Source: Riptortus pedestris (lineage: Eukaryota > Arthropoda > Insecta > Hemiptera > Alydidae). From it: a stretch of 64,000 nucleotides of DNA. The notes below the pieces were generated by a model. The model searched no databases. It was not told the origin of the DNA and worked only from the letters and a program-made list of their open reading frames with translations. Numbering within the stretch: position 1 is the stretch's first letter; each line of letters starts with the position of its first letter. The position numbers and the translations under genes are program-made. Positions 23,240 through 34,779 of this stretch are shown piece by piece. Location: contig CM032228.1 of the NCBI GenBank assembly GCA_019009955.1, positions 131,075,001 to 131,139,000 on the forward strand, written 5' to 3'.

Positions 23240-23785
23240 ATCTCATCTCACTACAAATCTCTTCTACGTAAAAAGCGATTAATAGAAGGGCCGGGGGGGG
23301 GAGGGGGGGTTGAAGACTGAAAAGAAGAAAGCAGGAATAACTCGCTTAGTACTTATGAGTTAGAAAATATGAATTAAACAACAATTGCCGATTATCAATA
23401 GTTTAACACGATTTGTTCTACAAAATTTTACAATAAGACTCACAATAACGGAGATATTTGTGAATTTTTTAATTCAACCCCCCCCCCCCACTTAACCCGA
23501 CTACTACAGGTTCGATTTCAGCCAACAACAAATGTAATCTTTGATTATCACTGTAACTGTTAAATGTCTATATAGTATTAATCAAATAAACATTTTTGAG
23601 ACGAGAACGTAAGATCTTAATTGATGACGCCATCACACAAAGAATTTGCAAGTATATTTATTTATATTTAATTTTGAACGGAACTCATTTTCGTCATCTA
23701 CTAGTCAGAATCGATGAACACTTGAAGAAATTTTTCGAGGATCGAGTCATTAGTTCGGCCTCAATAGCTGTTTCTTAGGGGGAAA
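23240..23785 (-). repeat. Family A copy (reverse, diverged)
   Basis: Order: a long G run (23290-23310), AAGACTGAAAAGAAGAAAG, ATAACTCGCTTAG, CAATAACGGAGATATTTG, a C run (23479-23490), GGTTCGATTTCAGCCAACAA, TTTTGAACGGAACTCATTTT, CGTCATCTACTAG, AATCGATGAACACTTGAAGA, and a damaged palindromic end TAGCTGTTTCTTAGGGGGAA (23766-23785). The microsatellite is missing. Confidence 0.75.
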
Positions 23786-23824
23786 TGTTAATATCATATC
23801 AATTGCATGTATTGTGGAATTTTG

Positions 23825-23870
23825 AGGGGGAAAAAATCAGTGTAGAGGCAGATGTTACAATTATATAACA

Positions 23871-23919
<49 letters not shown>
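23825..23919. repeat. Family B terminal scrap plus (CA)n(TA)n
   Basis: GAAAAAATCAGTGTAGAGGC, AGATGTTACAATTATATAA is the hairpin-distal end of family B. A CA tract (about 23877-23911) and a few TA units follow it. Confidence 0.65.
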
Positions 23920-23921
<2 letters not shown>

Positions 23922-24169
23922 CAGCTCTCAACACCCACCGATACCACACTTTTCATTGCTAGACTATATATGTAGGGTCATTATTAATTTAGTAAGGCTA
24001 ATCAGAACAAAATATTTATTGGTTACCACGGAAGGGAGCATAGGATTTTATGTTGTTAGTACATTTCATATATTTATGTATATTAAAGTTGAGTATTAAG
24101 TTCTACCCCAATTGGCTAAAAGCTAAACCGAGACCCCACTGATTAAAAGAAATTGTAGCATAGAATAAA
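23920..24169 (-). repeat. Possible diverged SINE
   Basis: AAGGCTAATCAGAACAAAAT, TTGGTTACCACGGAAGGGAG and CATAGGATTTTAT resemble the SINE tail in reverse. Similarity is weak and the head is not clear. Confidence 0.35.
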
Positions 24170-24788
24170 TACTCAACCGCAAAAAAAACCGGACACTTCA
24201 TTTTTGTCGTATTAAAAGCTAATTTTCAGCAATTTTCTTTATGTGGGTATTCTAGTTATTACAGAGAATTTAGAGTCTTAAGTCCATTGAACTAATCCCT
24301 TCAGGATTAGTAAACAATTGGATAGAACTTAGATTAGATTTATTTATCGGGAAGTTGATCTATTCTAAACTGTAAGTAGTTTTTCGCATATTTAAACATC
24401 TTTAATTATTAACCAAGCATTTTCTTTAATTAATGTTTTATTTTTATTTCGGTCCAGAATAATGGGTCTTTCAAACTTAGATGGAAGGCCGGAGCTTTCG
24501 TTACATTGCCGAAACGCTTGGGGTAGCGAAGTCTACCATTCACTGTAATAAAAATGAAGAATAATTTTTTTTTTTAAATGTGTTAATTTATCTTTTTCTT
24601 TTTTTTAATTTTGTATTTTTTTTGTAAATAATCAATAAAAATTATTCACTTTTGGCAGATTTTGTTTAAATAACCTATAGATTAACAAATTATTTTAATT
24701 AAAAAGATTAATATACATATATATTAAGTATTTAACAAAATTATAAGACTAAATCTAAGTGTCCGGTTTTTTTTTGCAGTTGAGTGTA
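24170..24788. mobile_element. Internally deleted Tc1-like DNA transposon
   Basis: Terminal inverted repeats of about 28 bp: ACTCAACCGCAAAAAAAACC then GGACACTT on the left (24171-24198), and AAGTGTCC then GGTTTTTTTTTGCAGTTGAG with TGTA on the right (24757-24788). The right end has the canonical form TA plus CACTC; the left end lacks two bases. The interior is about 560 bp, less than half of a 1.3-1.6 kb Tc1 element. It holds only a helix-turn-helix remnant of the transposase (24462-24555); the rest is AT-rich. It could only have moved using transposase supplied by another copy. Confidence 0.8.
24462..24555 (+). pseudogene. Tc1-like transposase N-terminal helix-turn-helix remnant
   Basis: The frame beginning at 24481 reads MEGRSFRYIAETLGVAKSTI. 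This is the S-x-R-x-IA-x-x-LGV-x-x-STV pattern of the first DNA-binding domain of Tc1-like transposases. The preceding stretch, in another frame, reads RIMGLSNL, matching the usual R-x-I-x-x-L segment just before this motif, so a frameshift separates the two. The catalytic DDE domain is absent. It lies between terminal inverted repeats at 24171-24198 and 24757-24788. It is not functional. Confidence 0.7.
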
Positions 24789-25690
24789 TTACTTATTTAT
24801 TTATTGTATGATGTACACACACACAGTCATGTATGATTGCATTTATTGGGTATAATATACACATAAAATGGTTAATCAGGGAAGAACATATACTTGTTCC
24901 CCTATACTAATGTTTAAAGAAACATAACGTAGTGGCAATCGTATTCGGCTTCCAACATATGTTGGTATTTCGATGTTTGGGGGGAGTTTTAGGGCTTTTA
25001 GAGCTTAAGAGAGGAATTTGACGCCCAAGCATAAGACTGACTAAGCTGTTAAATGGTAGTATAAGGTGAACATCTGCTTCCTAAAGTTTTCGGAATAATA
25101 TTTCCATTAGGAAGACTGCAATTATGACAATACCCAAGGCAAAATTACATTGGTTTCATAATGGCCAATTTTAGGATTTCTCTTGAACATTCAAGGAATC
25201 CCTTTTAAAATATAAACTTAATTCCAAAAAGGAGACTGCGGAATATGACTGCTGGAATAAGACTAGACGAAGGGAAAACCCAAAGAGAAGTGCTTCTTGT
25301 TACTGAAGCTAATCAGTTCTCTGAGTAGATTTTAAACTGTCTCTAATTTTCAGGATTTAAACTTCTCTTTATTCGACATAATTCTCTTTATCTCCGCTCT
25401 CTTCAATACTCTGGTGTTGAACTATTGTTTGTATTGAATATAAAACACATTATTTTTATAACACCTTCCCTAGCGTGAACTTAAAGGCTGTACGCTAAAG
25501 TATAATTTATTTTTATATTATTAATTTGTCTCATTAATAGATTGGATGGAAATTGTAACAAACAAATTACTTGGACTAGTCTCATTAAGCATCGTTGATG
25601 GGTTTAAATATTAAGGCTGGATAAATGTATGCTCTAATAATGTTCTGGATGTACACAATAGGACTGTTTTCCTCTCAATACGTTTATTTT
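24789..25690. other. Unassigned sequence
   Basis: No gene or repeat recognised. The right part probably belongs to the Penelope-type insertion whose hammerhead motif lies at 25691-25732. Confidence 0.4.
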
Positions 25691-25732
25691 GGCCGAGTGC
25701 ACTTTCAGAGCAACAGCTCCATCTTCAGTGCC
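25691..25732 (-). ncRNA. Hammerhead ribozyme-like motif of a Penelope-type tail
   Basis: Minus strand. Stem I GGCA (25732-25729); core CTGAAGA (25728-25722; position 7 is A, the permitted variable base); extra U; stem II GGAGC/GCTCU with loop TGTT; GAA; an eight-base palindromic stem III AGTGCACT (25703-25696); C17 (25695); then GGCC (25694-25691). The first stem I pair is mismatched but the next three pair. Compared with 22631-22670, loop II and stem III differ while pairing is kept, which argues for a conserved fold. Confidence 0.65.
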
Positions 25733-28340
25733 TGTTGACATAAACGAAGACCAATGAAAATCATGCAACCAACATTAATTAAATTAACAATCTTAACCTA
25801 AATAAAGAAAAAGAAAGAGAACATACTTAAAATACAAGGTAACGGTCACAGAATATCACATTAAAACGGGGAATGTCAATACTTAGCTAGTCAACATTTA
25901 AAAACAAAAACTACTCTGCTAGAATTAACTGCTAAAAATAAATAACATATAAACTTAATAAGAGAATTTAAAAAAAAAAACATAAACTGATAACATGATA
26001 ACTAAAACAACAATTATATTGAAGTCCTCATTCTCCATTTTATCCAATTTAATATATAGGCCCCGTAAAGCAATTCATACTTCTTCATACTACTTATCTC
26101 TAATAATACATTCATTTCACCACAAGTTACTGACGTCCTTCCTGTACAGATATTCACTTGCTATACCTATGAGGTAAAGGTAGCCTAGGGGTATATTGAA
26201 GAATTAATACTTGGAATTGCTCTCAATGAAGGGTGGAAATAAAAACAATTGGTCCAAATAAAAAGTTTAGATTAAGTTATGTGTTAAATAAAGCCTTCAC
26301 TCTGCTTTTATTATCTTGTTCTTCACTTTGAAGCATGGAATGGCTGTTGGGGGAATATTGACGGTTTTATGCCTGTTCAACGGCTTAAATAAAAATTATA
26401 GAATAAATATGAAAATATTTTGTTCCCACGTTCTATTCTACTTATTGAGAGGTGTGGGGTGATTCTAATCATTTAGAATTTAATAATAAAAAAAAATGTC
26501 TACTACTGAAAAATACATTCTAAATGCAATATGTATGTATATTACTTTGATAGAATAATAATAATGATTCATTAACATCTCTTGATTTACAATTAATTAA
26601 ACACCCATTCTTATAAGTGAAAGTAATGTGTACTCTACTTGTTAATATATATTCCATTTATACATCTACAATTAATTTCCCATTTCTATTGAGTCATGCT
26701 CATCTAGCTGCAAGGCACTAGCTTAGATTTTATTGTTTCATCATTGTTTTTATTATTATTAATTAACAATATAATATATACAAATGTATTAATTATTTTT
26801 AGTGTATATTTTTGATCAAATGGCAATTATATGAGGATTATTACTTTTTGATTTTTTCTGCATCAAATATTCTTTTAATTATTGTTGTTGTCAAAAGGAT
26901 GCAAAATATGTCCTTTGAACCCGTTTTTTCGCTACAATAGTTAGTGTGAAGGAAAATACCTGATTATTAAAGCGATACAGCTATTAATATACTTAATTCA
27001 AACAATTAAAAATCAATCATGGTTAAACAATAGTTACCATCATTCAATATCTTATGATACATCTTTTACAATCGATACAACGGAATCGTGTCTAATTTCC
27101 AGAAATGTTGTACTACTTCCAACTAAAGAATCATATCCAACCTTAACACTTGCCACAAGTACAGAGTATCCTGGTGGGCGTAGGACGAAACCCTCTATTT
27201 AATTTACTTAACATGAAAATTGTATAAACCTTAGAAGCGCAATAGTTATACTAATAGAATAGATGGATTATTTATTTAATTATTAATATAACTTCTCAAT
27301 GAAAAATTGATTTGAAATTTGATTATGATGAAAGCCCTAAAAGAGTGAGAGAGTTAGGTGTGTACTTTGCCTTAGAGTAGAGAGAATTTAATGTCTTCAA
27401 CACCATTTTGTGCTACCTTTTTTTCAGCCTTTCCATCTAGAAAGACACTTAAGGGCCAAACAACCCTACTAATGCCCAAACTTAATTTAGCCAGTCCCTC
27501 CTCACCCCCATCCTCCCAGATCAAATTTTTTATACCTAACCTACACATTCTTACCACAAGAAACTCCTGCCATAGAACAAGACAATACTTTGGATTATAC
27601 TTCATGCAGTAGAATGGGTAAATGTTGATTGAAATTCAAATATGGAAGATAGTATTTATAAATCCATTAAAAATGAAAAAAACGTTCATTTCAGTAATCT
27701 GAATGTAAATGATATTGTTAATTATAAGAATTCAGGGTCCAATAAATTACTACATTTATAATAGTTGTCTTATAAAAAGCCTTACGTTATAACTCCTAAA
27801 AGAAACATTAAGTCATTTTAAAAAAAAAAAAAAAACTTCTCATTATCTCATTATAACGAAACAGATAAAACCAAATTAGATCTAATAACACCCACAAAAA
27901 AAAAAAAAAAAAAAAAAAAAGGAATATTTAAATGAAATTACATTAATAGGTTCTATCGTCAAAATATTAATCGAATATTCAAGGTAAACCGACAAAAAGT
28001 CAAAAATTAAAAAAAAACAAATTGAATATCTTTCACATATTTATGTATAAATTTTTCACTTTCTAAATGGTGTCTCTTCAGAAGGTGATCTAATAATGAA
28101 AAATGATTAGACCTTGCGACGTGGTCACGTCAAGCTCACAAGATGGGGAAAGGTAATACAAATAAGCTGACTACATCAATACTTTAAAAATGATGAACAG
28201 TATGGAAAATTAGGATCAGGTGGAAGTGAATTCTTTTGCAGATAGAGGAAAAATAGTTCAATACCACAGAAACAATTTATTGAATCGACAGAGCCTGGTC
28301 TTAACTCCTGAGTCTGGTCCTATGGGCGGTCAGGTCAACA
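25733..28340. other. Unassigned AT-rich sequence
   Basis: No gene or repeat family recognised. Overlapping frames at 27372-27612 on both strands have no known domain. The stretch 27360-27600 is slightly less AT-rich than its surroundings. Confidence 0.4.
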
Positions 28341-28375
28341 TCCAGGACGCACTGCTTCGAAAGCGCTCTGCCGCA
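28341..28375 (+). ncRNA. Broken hammerhead-like motif (Penelope tail)
   Basis: TTCGAAAGCGCTCTGCCGCA (28356-28375) keeps the 3' half of the motif: GAA, palindromic stem III AGCGCT, C17, stem I TGCC. The CUGANGA core and stem II are not recognisable upstream. The sequence is interrupted immediately afterwards by a TTAA-flanked MITE at 28380 and resumes after it with TAAATTG. Confidence 0.5.
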
Positions 28376-28699
28376 TTAACACGTTAATCGCCATGATAAT
28401 ATCAGACACATTTTCGCAACAATTTTTTTCAACAAAAAATTTTCAACTGAAACAATATACCATTATATAACTATGTTTATTTCATTTTATTGTTCGTAGT
28501 AAGCCAAGAAATTTTCAAGTTTTGTTTCTGATTGGCCAAGCTTTAGAAACACAATGCAAATGTGTCGTTTGCGCCGGACACCTGTGATTGATGTGACCTT
28601 CTACCGAATCGCGTACGTCAGACATATATGTCTGACATGGCTCATGTAGAACTTCTTAGCGTCAGACACATATGACTGACATGGCGATTAACGTGTTAA
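28376..28699. mobile_element. TTAA-flanked MITE (piggyBac-type)
   Basis: A TTAA (28376-28379) is followed by CACGTTAATCGCCATG (28380-28395). The far end is the exact inverse, CATGGCGATTAACGTG (28680-28695), followed by TTAA (28696-28699). A perfect 16 bp terminal inverted repeat with a TTAA duplication is the signature of piggyBac-type transposition. The 316 bp interior encodes nothing. Near the right end are further palindromes: TCAGACATATATGTCTGA (about 28618-28635) and a TCAGACACATATGACTGA variant (about 28662-28679). Its terminal repeat is unrelated to that of the piggyBac element at 58470-59728, so it belongs to a different family. Confidence 0.88.
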
Positions 28700-29224
28700 T
28701 AAATTGCTACTGTTGATTGAAGAGTAAAATGTATTCATATACCCATAGGAATCACAGGAAAGTTAAAAAAACAATGATCTCAACTTTTTATCTTATATTA
28801 ACAAATAAAATATTTGTTCAATTCAATAAAAGAATAAATTGTTTGGACAGCTGTTCGTACGAATTTTATTCGTTACCCTTCTCATTCCAACGTTTGTAAA
28901 TAACTGTTGTTTGATTCCTTGCTCATTTGTTCTTTATAAAAACGTTTCACGTTTGTACAGAATCGCCTACTCCACTTTCTAAAGTAGACTACAATTTCAG
29001 ATAAAACTGACAAAGAAGAACGGCTAATTTTAGTTACCTAATTTACATAATGTGTATTATGTGACAATTCCGTTATCAAGGGTTTGCCAAACGGAATAAA
29101 AACTAAGAATTTAAAAGAAGCAGATTTCTTGCTAGTAGTTATGACGCACTGATGTTCTCAACTAACCGAGGAATTTTGAATAGATATTTTCCATTTATCC
29201 CGTAATAAGAATAAATCAAAATAC
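28700..29224. other. Unassigned sequence
   Basis: The first bases continue the Penelope-type tail interrupted by the MITE. Nothing else recognised. Confidence 0.4.
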
Positions 29225-29600
29225 CAGCTTAGTGTCACAGTGACTCAAAGTGAAAAACATATGAGAAGGAGTAGGGGAGGGGGTTTTTTGTGACTGATTA
29301 CTAAAAAAAAAGGAAATATGTCTGTTAATATTTGAGATACAGATGTGTATAAAACCATGTTAATAGAAAATTAAATTTACAAGATTAATTTTATACAATA
29401 TTTTCCCATTAAACCCCTTCACATCCTGATTCCACTGCGTTTAAAAATTGAATATGATAACGATCAATCAAAAATTGATACTGCTAGATCGTTATATATA
29501 ATTTTGAAAGGACCACATTTCCGCCGTCTCCTGGGAAAGATCGATATAAATTCGAAAATAGTCATGTAAAGAGTACAGCCAAAATAGTTGTATCCCTTAA
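29225..29600 (-). repeat. Family A copy (reverse, diverged)
   Basis: CATATGAGAAGGAGTAGGGG, GTTAATATTTGAGATACAGA, CACATCCTGATTCCAC, AATATGATAACGATCAATCA, CTGCTAGATCGTTATATATA, ATTTTGAAAGGACCACATTT, CTCCTGGGAAAGATCGATAT follow the family A order. The palindromic end is lost and the microsatellite is reduced to a few TA units. Confidence 0.65.
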
Positions 29601-30739
29601 GAGATATCTGCCAAAAGTATCTCGCCCAGTAATTGTATGACAGTATTAACTTTCAAGAACTCTACGATTTATTCTAAAAACAATTTCAAAGAAACACCCT
29701 CAATGAGAGTCAATTTCGTAAAACGGAAAATCTCCGAAAACAAATATGTTTACTGATGAGGATAAATTGTCATAGTAGTTCCGAGTACATTTCAAATTCA
29801 ATGTGGTCTTATAAATATTAAATTAAATACAAATAGTTTTGATTTGTATGCATTTTAGTAGTTTAAGAAAATCGTATAAAACGGATTTTTGCGTTCATTT
29901 TTGATGTAACGTCATAATTCAGAGAAAAAGAATTAATTTGCAGTTTTTATAGCTGAAGGGAAAAAATCTGGCCTTCTACAAATTATCCTAAATATATTGT
30001 AATTTTTACATTTCTTTAAAATTTATTTTTCGAAATGGGTTGATGTCTATACTTTATATAAGTAATAGTATAGCAAGTTACAAGCATGTTATTTGTGTTA
30101 CCCATATCGGTTAAGAGGCAAAATCAAAGCACAATTTTCGCATCACCAATAGTTAACAGTTGTATTAACCTATAACTAATTTTACCTATTTTTGAATGTC
30201 TAATAATATATTAATATAATTTTTTTTTTTATTTCAGGTTAGTCTAATGCATTGAGTACAGGATGGGTATGTAAGTATATTAATGTACGCTATGTATTAA
30301 TGTTTTTCCTGAAATATTAATATGAATGTTAAAAGTGGTTTTAGTACATCTGTGGACACGGAAATTAGCGAAGAACTCATAAAATAAAATACTTGTCTCA
30401 CCATGGCCAGAATATGAAAGTAACATCTATATTTCCCGAACCAAATTAGCTTGGGAGTTTAATTTATAAATGTTATTAATAATTATATAACATATATTAA
30501 TAATATATTTTCTCTAAATGAAGTTAATAACAATTAAAACAGCATTCAACATTAATTTTTCGTTAGAGCATAAGTTATGAACTCTTCTGGATTGAAAACA
30601 TTAGAATTGGAAAATTAGTAAGCAAAAAGAAAATTCGTACACCCAATTCACATGTATCTAATTAACTTGTCCTAAAAAGTATACCATAACCAAAAGTACT
30701 TGGTTGGAAAGCCTTTTTCCATTATCACAGTATAGTATT
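29601..30739. other. Unassigned AT-rich sequence
   Basis: No gene recognised. The part next to 30740 may be the non-coding end of the Tc1-like element whose transposase relic follows. I could not find its terminal inverted repeats. Confidence 0.4.
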
Positions 30740-31375
30740 AATGCTACGAGCTTCATGTAAGATTGTAAGTTAATTTTTTTAGGTGAACAGGAGAGTTTTT
30801 GAATATTTTGATCCATTTATGCCAATAGATTGTCAATGAGGTCATATGTGTTGATTGTAGTGGTGTACAGTATTTAATAACAGCCATTCTTTTTCGGTTT
30901 TTCGTTCTATGCTTTGGGTGCATTGTCCTTCTGGAACAAATAGCAGTCCTATATGGAGACCTATACACTTTTTTTTTTTAATTGCCTCGCAACAGGTCAT
31001 AACTTTTCAGCATTCACAATCCCATCAATAATTGCTACCTACTCCACTTCGAATAGCCCCTAACCAATAAAGTTTCACAGTTGGTTTCAGTTTTTTTTTT
31101 TGTACGAATCCTTTATCCTTTCTGTCTCCAAACTAATGTTTCCCTATCATAGCCAACAATATTTAATTTGCTTTCGTCCGAAAACAATAATTTTTTTCAG
31201 AATACAATTTTTTTTTTCACGTACTTCAGGGCAAACTCTAGTCCTATGGGCGACTGATGATTCGCGGAATATTCTCAAAGATGAATCCCAGATAGGGCAA
31301 GAAGCTTGCATTCAATTTGTCAGGTACCTTGTTACTTGTAAGGTAACCTCTGGTATGCCCAAACTCTAATTTAAA
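30740..31375 (-). pseudogene. Decayed Tc1-like transposase
   Basis: On the minus strand, in several frames, the catalytic region of a Tc1-like transposase can be followed. LEFALKYVKKK comes first, then FSDESK (about 31184-31167) with NIVGYDRETLVWRQK downstream, then DGIVNAEK, then FQKDNAPK (about 30934-30911). FSDES and Q-x-DNAP-x-H are the segments carrying the first two catalytic aspartates of the DD34E triad. Their spacing of about 85 residues is normal for the family. The glutamate segment (SPDLNPIEN type) was not found. At least three frameshifts and several stop codons make this a dead copy. The upstream helix-turn-helix domains were not recognised. The longest surviving frame (30753-30968) is one piece of the relic. 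Confidence 0.8.
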
Positions 31376-31504
31376 TTAATTAAATGATGTTTTATTAGTT
31401 TGTGATTGTGGCTTTAATACTTTTTTTGAAATGAAGACAATTTGTAAGATGTGATTTTATTTATGTTAAAACATTTCATTAAAACACTTGACCTTAAACA
31501 TGTT

Positions 31505-31638
31505 TCCTTTTAGCAGATTTCCCTTAAGGGTATTCAGTTATTGAGGTCGTACACATGAGGTGATTTTCGAAAAATTTCTTGAAATATCCATCGATCCTAC
31601 CTACATAAAAGTAGATGACGAAAATGAGATCCGCTCAA

Positions 31639-31708
<70 letters not shown>

Positions 31709-32172
31709 GTGTCTCAGTTACCGCTCTAGCGGTCGCAAATTTGCTTTAATCGTTACCAAACTTCATATTTAATCGTTTTAAGTAAAAATAATGATCAAGT
31801 GTGTTAATGGCTTATAAATCCGACCAGTGGGAGGGGGAAGGGATTAGAGAGGAGGAATTTCGAAAATTCATAATATCTCTGTTATTATGTGTCGGATCGA
31901 AAACTTGTATAAAACTTATCTTCTTGCAAATGCAATGTTCTATAAATGTTGATATGTGTTTTTTCTCATTGTCTTAATTATTAACCGAGATATTTGCACT
32001 TTTCAGAATGCAGTATACCCCACTACTGCTCATGTCATATTAACAATAAGCTGTTGTTGTTGAAGCATAAATACCAAATATTGTCTTCATTGAACTTTTA
32101 CGTTTTCAAGTAAATAAGCGAAGCACGTGGGAAAGCTGCTTAGTTAATGCACCCCTGCATGACCGACATTTT
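31505..32172 (+). repeat. Family A dispersed repeat, near full-length
   Basis: Starts at AGCAGATTTCCCTTAAGGGT (31513-31532). It continues through ATTGAGGTCGTAC, ATCCATCGATCCTACC, GATGACGAAAATGAGATCCG, a (TA)n(TG)n tract (31642-31711), GTTACCGCTCTAGCGGTCGC, GACCAGTGGGAGGGGGAAGG, ATTTCGAAAATTCATAATAT, CACTACTGCTCATGTCATAT and TAACAATAAGCTGTTG. It ends at GTGGGAAAGCTGCTTAGTTA (32128-32147), CCCTGCATGACCG. The outermost AGCAGATTTCCC and the inverse GGGAA(A)..CTGCT near the far end form a short inverted terminal repeat. Confidence 0.85.
31642..31711. repeat. (TA)n(TG)n microsatellite inside family A
   Basis: About 17 TA units followed by about 17 TG units with one TT interruption, at the family A internal position. 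Confidence 0.95.
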
Positions 32173-32186
32173 TTGGTTCGTTGTTA

Positions 32187-32226
32187 GTACCTGATAATGG
32201 CACGTTAGTGCCGAAATGCCTTGTGC
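32187..32226 (+). ncRNA. Inactivated hammerhead-like motif (Penelope tail)
   Basis: Stem I GTAC (32187-32190); core CTGATAA (32191-32197), where G8 of CUGANGA is changed to A; extra U; perfect stem II GGCAC/GTGCC with loop GTTA; GAA (32213-32215); stem III ATGCCT (imperfect palindrome); U17; stem I GTGC (32223-32226), pairing with GTAC through one G-U. An AATAAATAAAT stretch follows. The fold is intact but G8 is catalytically important in hammerheads, so this copy should not cleave. It sits 15 bp beyond the far end of a family A copy. Confidence 0.6.
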
Positions 32227-34779
32227 TTTAATAAATAAATTGGTGGGAAGACTTCCTGTTATTAAGACCTGTTTCCCAGATCTGCACTCCTACATCCTGA
32301 AACATAGCCAACTTCCAACTTCTTCCCTCTACGGCAGTTACCCAGTCCTTGTTCAAAGAGCTTAACAATTTCGTCATGACCAGACAATGCTTTACAAGGA
32401 AGAATCCCTTTATAACCAATCCTGTTCAAAGAGCAATGTGCTACAATAGTCCAATAGTTTTTCTCTAATTCGAAAATGCCAAATTTGAAAATAGCAAGAC
32501 CTCAGTTTTATGATTTTTTTTTTCCTTTTTCACTCTCAGTGAACCCCTGCATTTATGATTCTACTTAAAGCTACTAAAGTTTTCATGATTACTCAAGTTT
32601 GTATCTTAGAGAAGCGAGGAATGACTTAGTTGTTACAGGAATTGGAAAATCTACTTATATAATGGAGACATTGAGTGACAGACTTTTTTTCGCTTTTTAA
32701 AAATACCATTAAAATTAAACAAAAAAGTTCCTAAATAAAATTCTAAAGCTGTTTAACAACATTATTTCGTTACTACAAACTTTTAAATGACTAATATGGG
32801 TAGTCTTTTTGGTGGCATTATGAATTTATTTATTGCGATTGCCACATATGTCAGAAGATCGCGATTAATGGATGATTGCCAAAAACGATTGGCAATCGCT
32901 TTCAACGCGAGGGGACAATATTCAACCCGTCAAATGTAGGACCATGGTGCCAAAAAGGAGATTTATGTTGCTTAATTGTATTTTATGCAATATTTAAATA
33001 TTTTGATTGTAAAATGAGATATATTTATCTACAAATATGCAAACATCACCTTAACTTCCAGATAATTATGAAAGCCAAACATTTGTAATCGTAGCGAGAT
33101 TGGAAATACAAAAATATGGCACAAATTAATCGCCCTTCAAAAATGTGGGGAGTAAAGCCGCTCATAAATATATTATTGGTCCAACTCCATTGTCCATTTA
33201 TCAGTAATAATTTGAAGCCGGAAAAAAGATACAATGATATCTACAAATAGAGTTTCCATTATGTGGCTTATATTGAATTATAAGATAATCTCTTGCTGAT
33301 GACGAGTGATAATGCCGGCTGAATTGAAATTTAATGAGGGCAATGGTCCGGTCCCTGATAAGGGAGGATAACCAATCTTTTTCATTCCTCATTTTCACCG
33401 TGGCCTAGGGGAAAAGTCTTTCCCTCATTTTGTATTCCATTTCATAACAACGTTAAAATAAGGTTATATTTTTGGGGAATGGCCTTTTTCATACTTTTTT
33501 TTTTGGGGGGGGGGGAGTCAGTAATGAGATATTACAAGTGGTTCGTTTTGGGCCAATTTGGGGGAAAAAGACCCATGCAAAACTTCAATGGTCTATACAA
33601 ACAAAATTAAGGTTGTTTTTTTTTTAGCTTATATTTCATGATATTAAAAAATATTTCCTTTAATAGGCCTGAACAACATTCAATCACTAAAGATTACATG
33701 TTTATTTATGCAATGCTCTAGCAAGGCTAACGCCTCATGTCCTGTTGATTTCAATGGTTCATGATTTATTTATTTTTTAGTATAAATATACTTTCATTGA
33801 TATGTTAGCCAAAAACGAATCCCCCCATTTCAAAATATATTATCTATTTATCCGAAATTAATCAAAATGATATGCCTTATTCTTAGAATAACATATCAGA
33901 TGAAAAATATTCCTCTTTAAATCATCCCATATTCTGCTCTTCTGAGGTATTATTCTTGGGGAAAAGGTGAATATCCAACACTCTATTTCCAGGACAGTAA
34001 ATGAGAACTAGACACGCACGTAGGCCCATTCTCTGAGGTAGTCATTTTTCAAGAGGCCGAATGAAATATAACACTTTTGTATGCTTTATAAAACATGTTA
34101 TTAAATCTAATATGTAATAGAGCATAAAGGAGATGGTTGAATACCAACTCTCAATCAAAGCACAGGAACAGATATTTAGGGAAACGGATAAACGAATTAT
34201 ACGATTTTTTTTGGAAATAAATAGGCTTAATACATAAGTTGATAAAGTCTATCGAGTTAAAAAATAAAAATGAATAAAATAAAACATGAAAAATTATAAA
34301 ATAGGCTTAATCGAACATTATGAACGGACGACATTCCTAGATAAACCACTTGTTTGCTTTCTGCCCGCCTATCTGTGCTACTTTACTACGTTTCTCGTGT
34401 TTTAAACCTCACTATTCAGCTGCAGTTATAATATACTCTAAATAGGCAACATATACATCAGAAATATTCTTATTTTTATACAATTTCTTAGTGTTTATAA
34501 GAGCAGTAGTGTAATTATAATTTCTCAGGATCTCAAATAATAAGAGCACATATTTGCTGGGAGGGAACGTTGCTCGTTGCTGGCACTATTCTAGTTGAAA
34601 CAGTAAAATGTCCGTCCCGCCGTTCTGTGGAAACTAAGCAGATTTCCCTAATGCTAAACAGCCACTTGCCGCCCAATACCACCATCTATTCTGTACTACT
34701 TCTATCATCATGTATTCTGTAGTAAGAAATCTTTGTAAACAGAAATTCAAATGTACGCTTAAATTGAGATTTTAAGTGT
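32227..34779. other. Unassigned AT-rich sequence
   Basis: No gene or repeat family recognised. A G run (33504-33515) and several short ORFs without domains are present. Confidence 0.4.

Noticed and set aside
33290..33335. CTGATGACGAGTG...TTGAAATTT as a further hammerhead motif
   Set aside because: No paired stem II and no self-complementary stem III around the GAAA.
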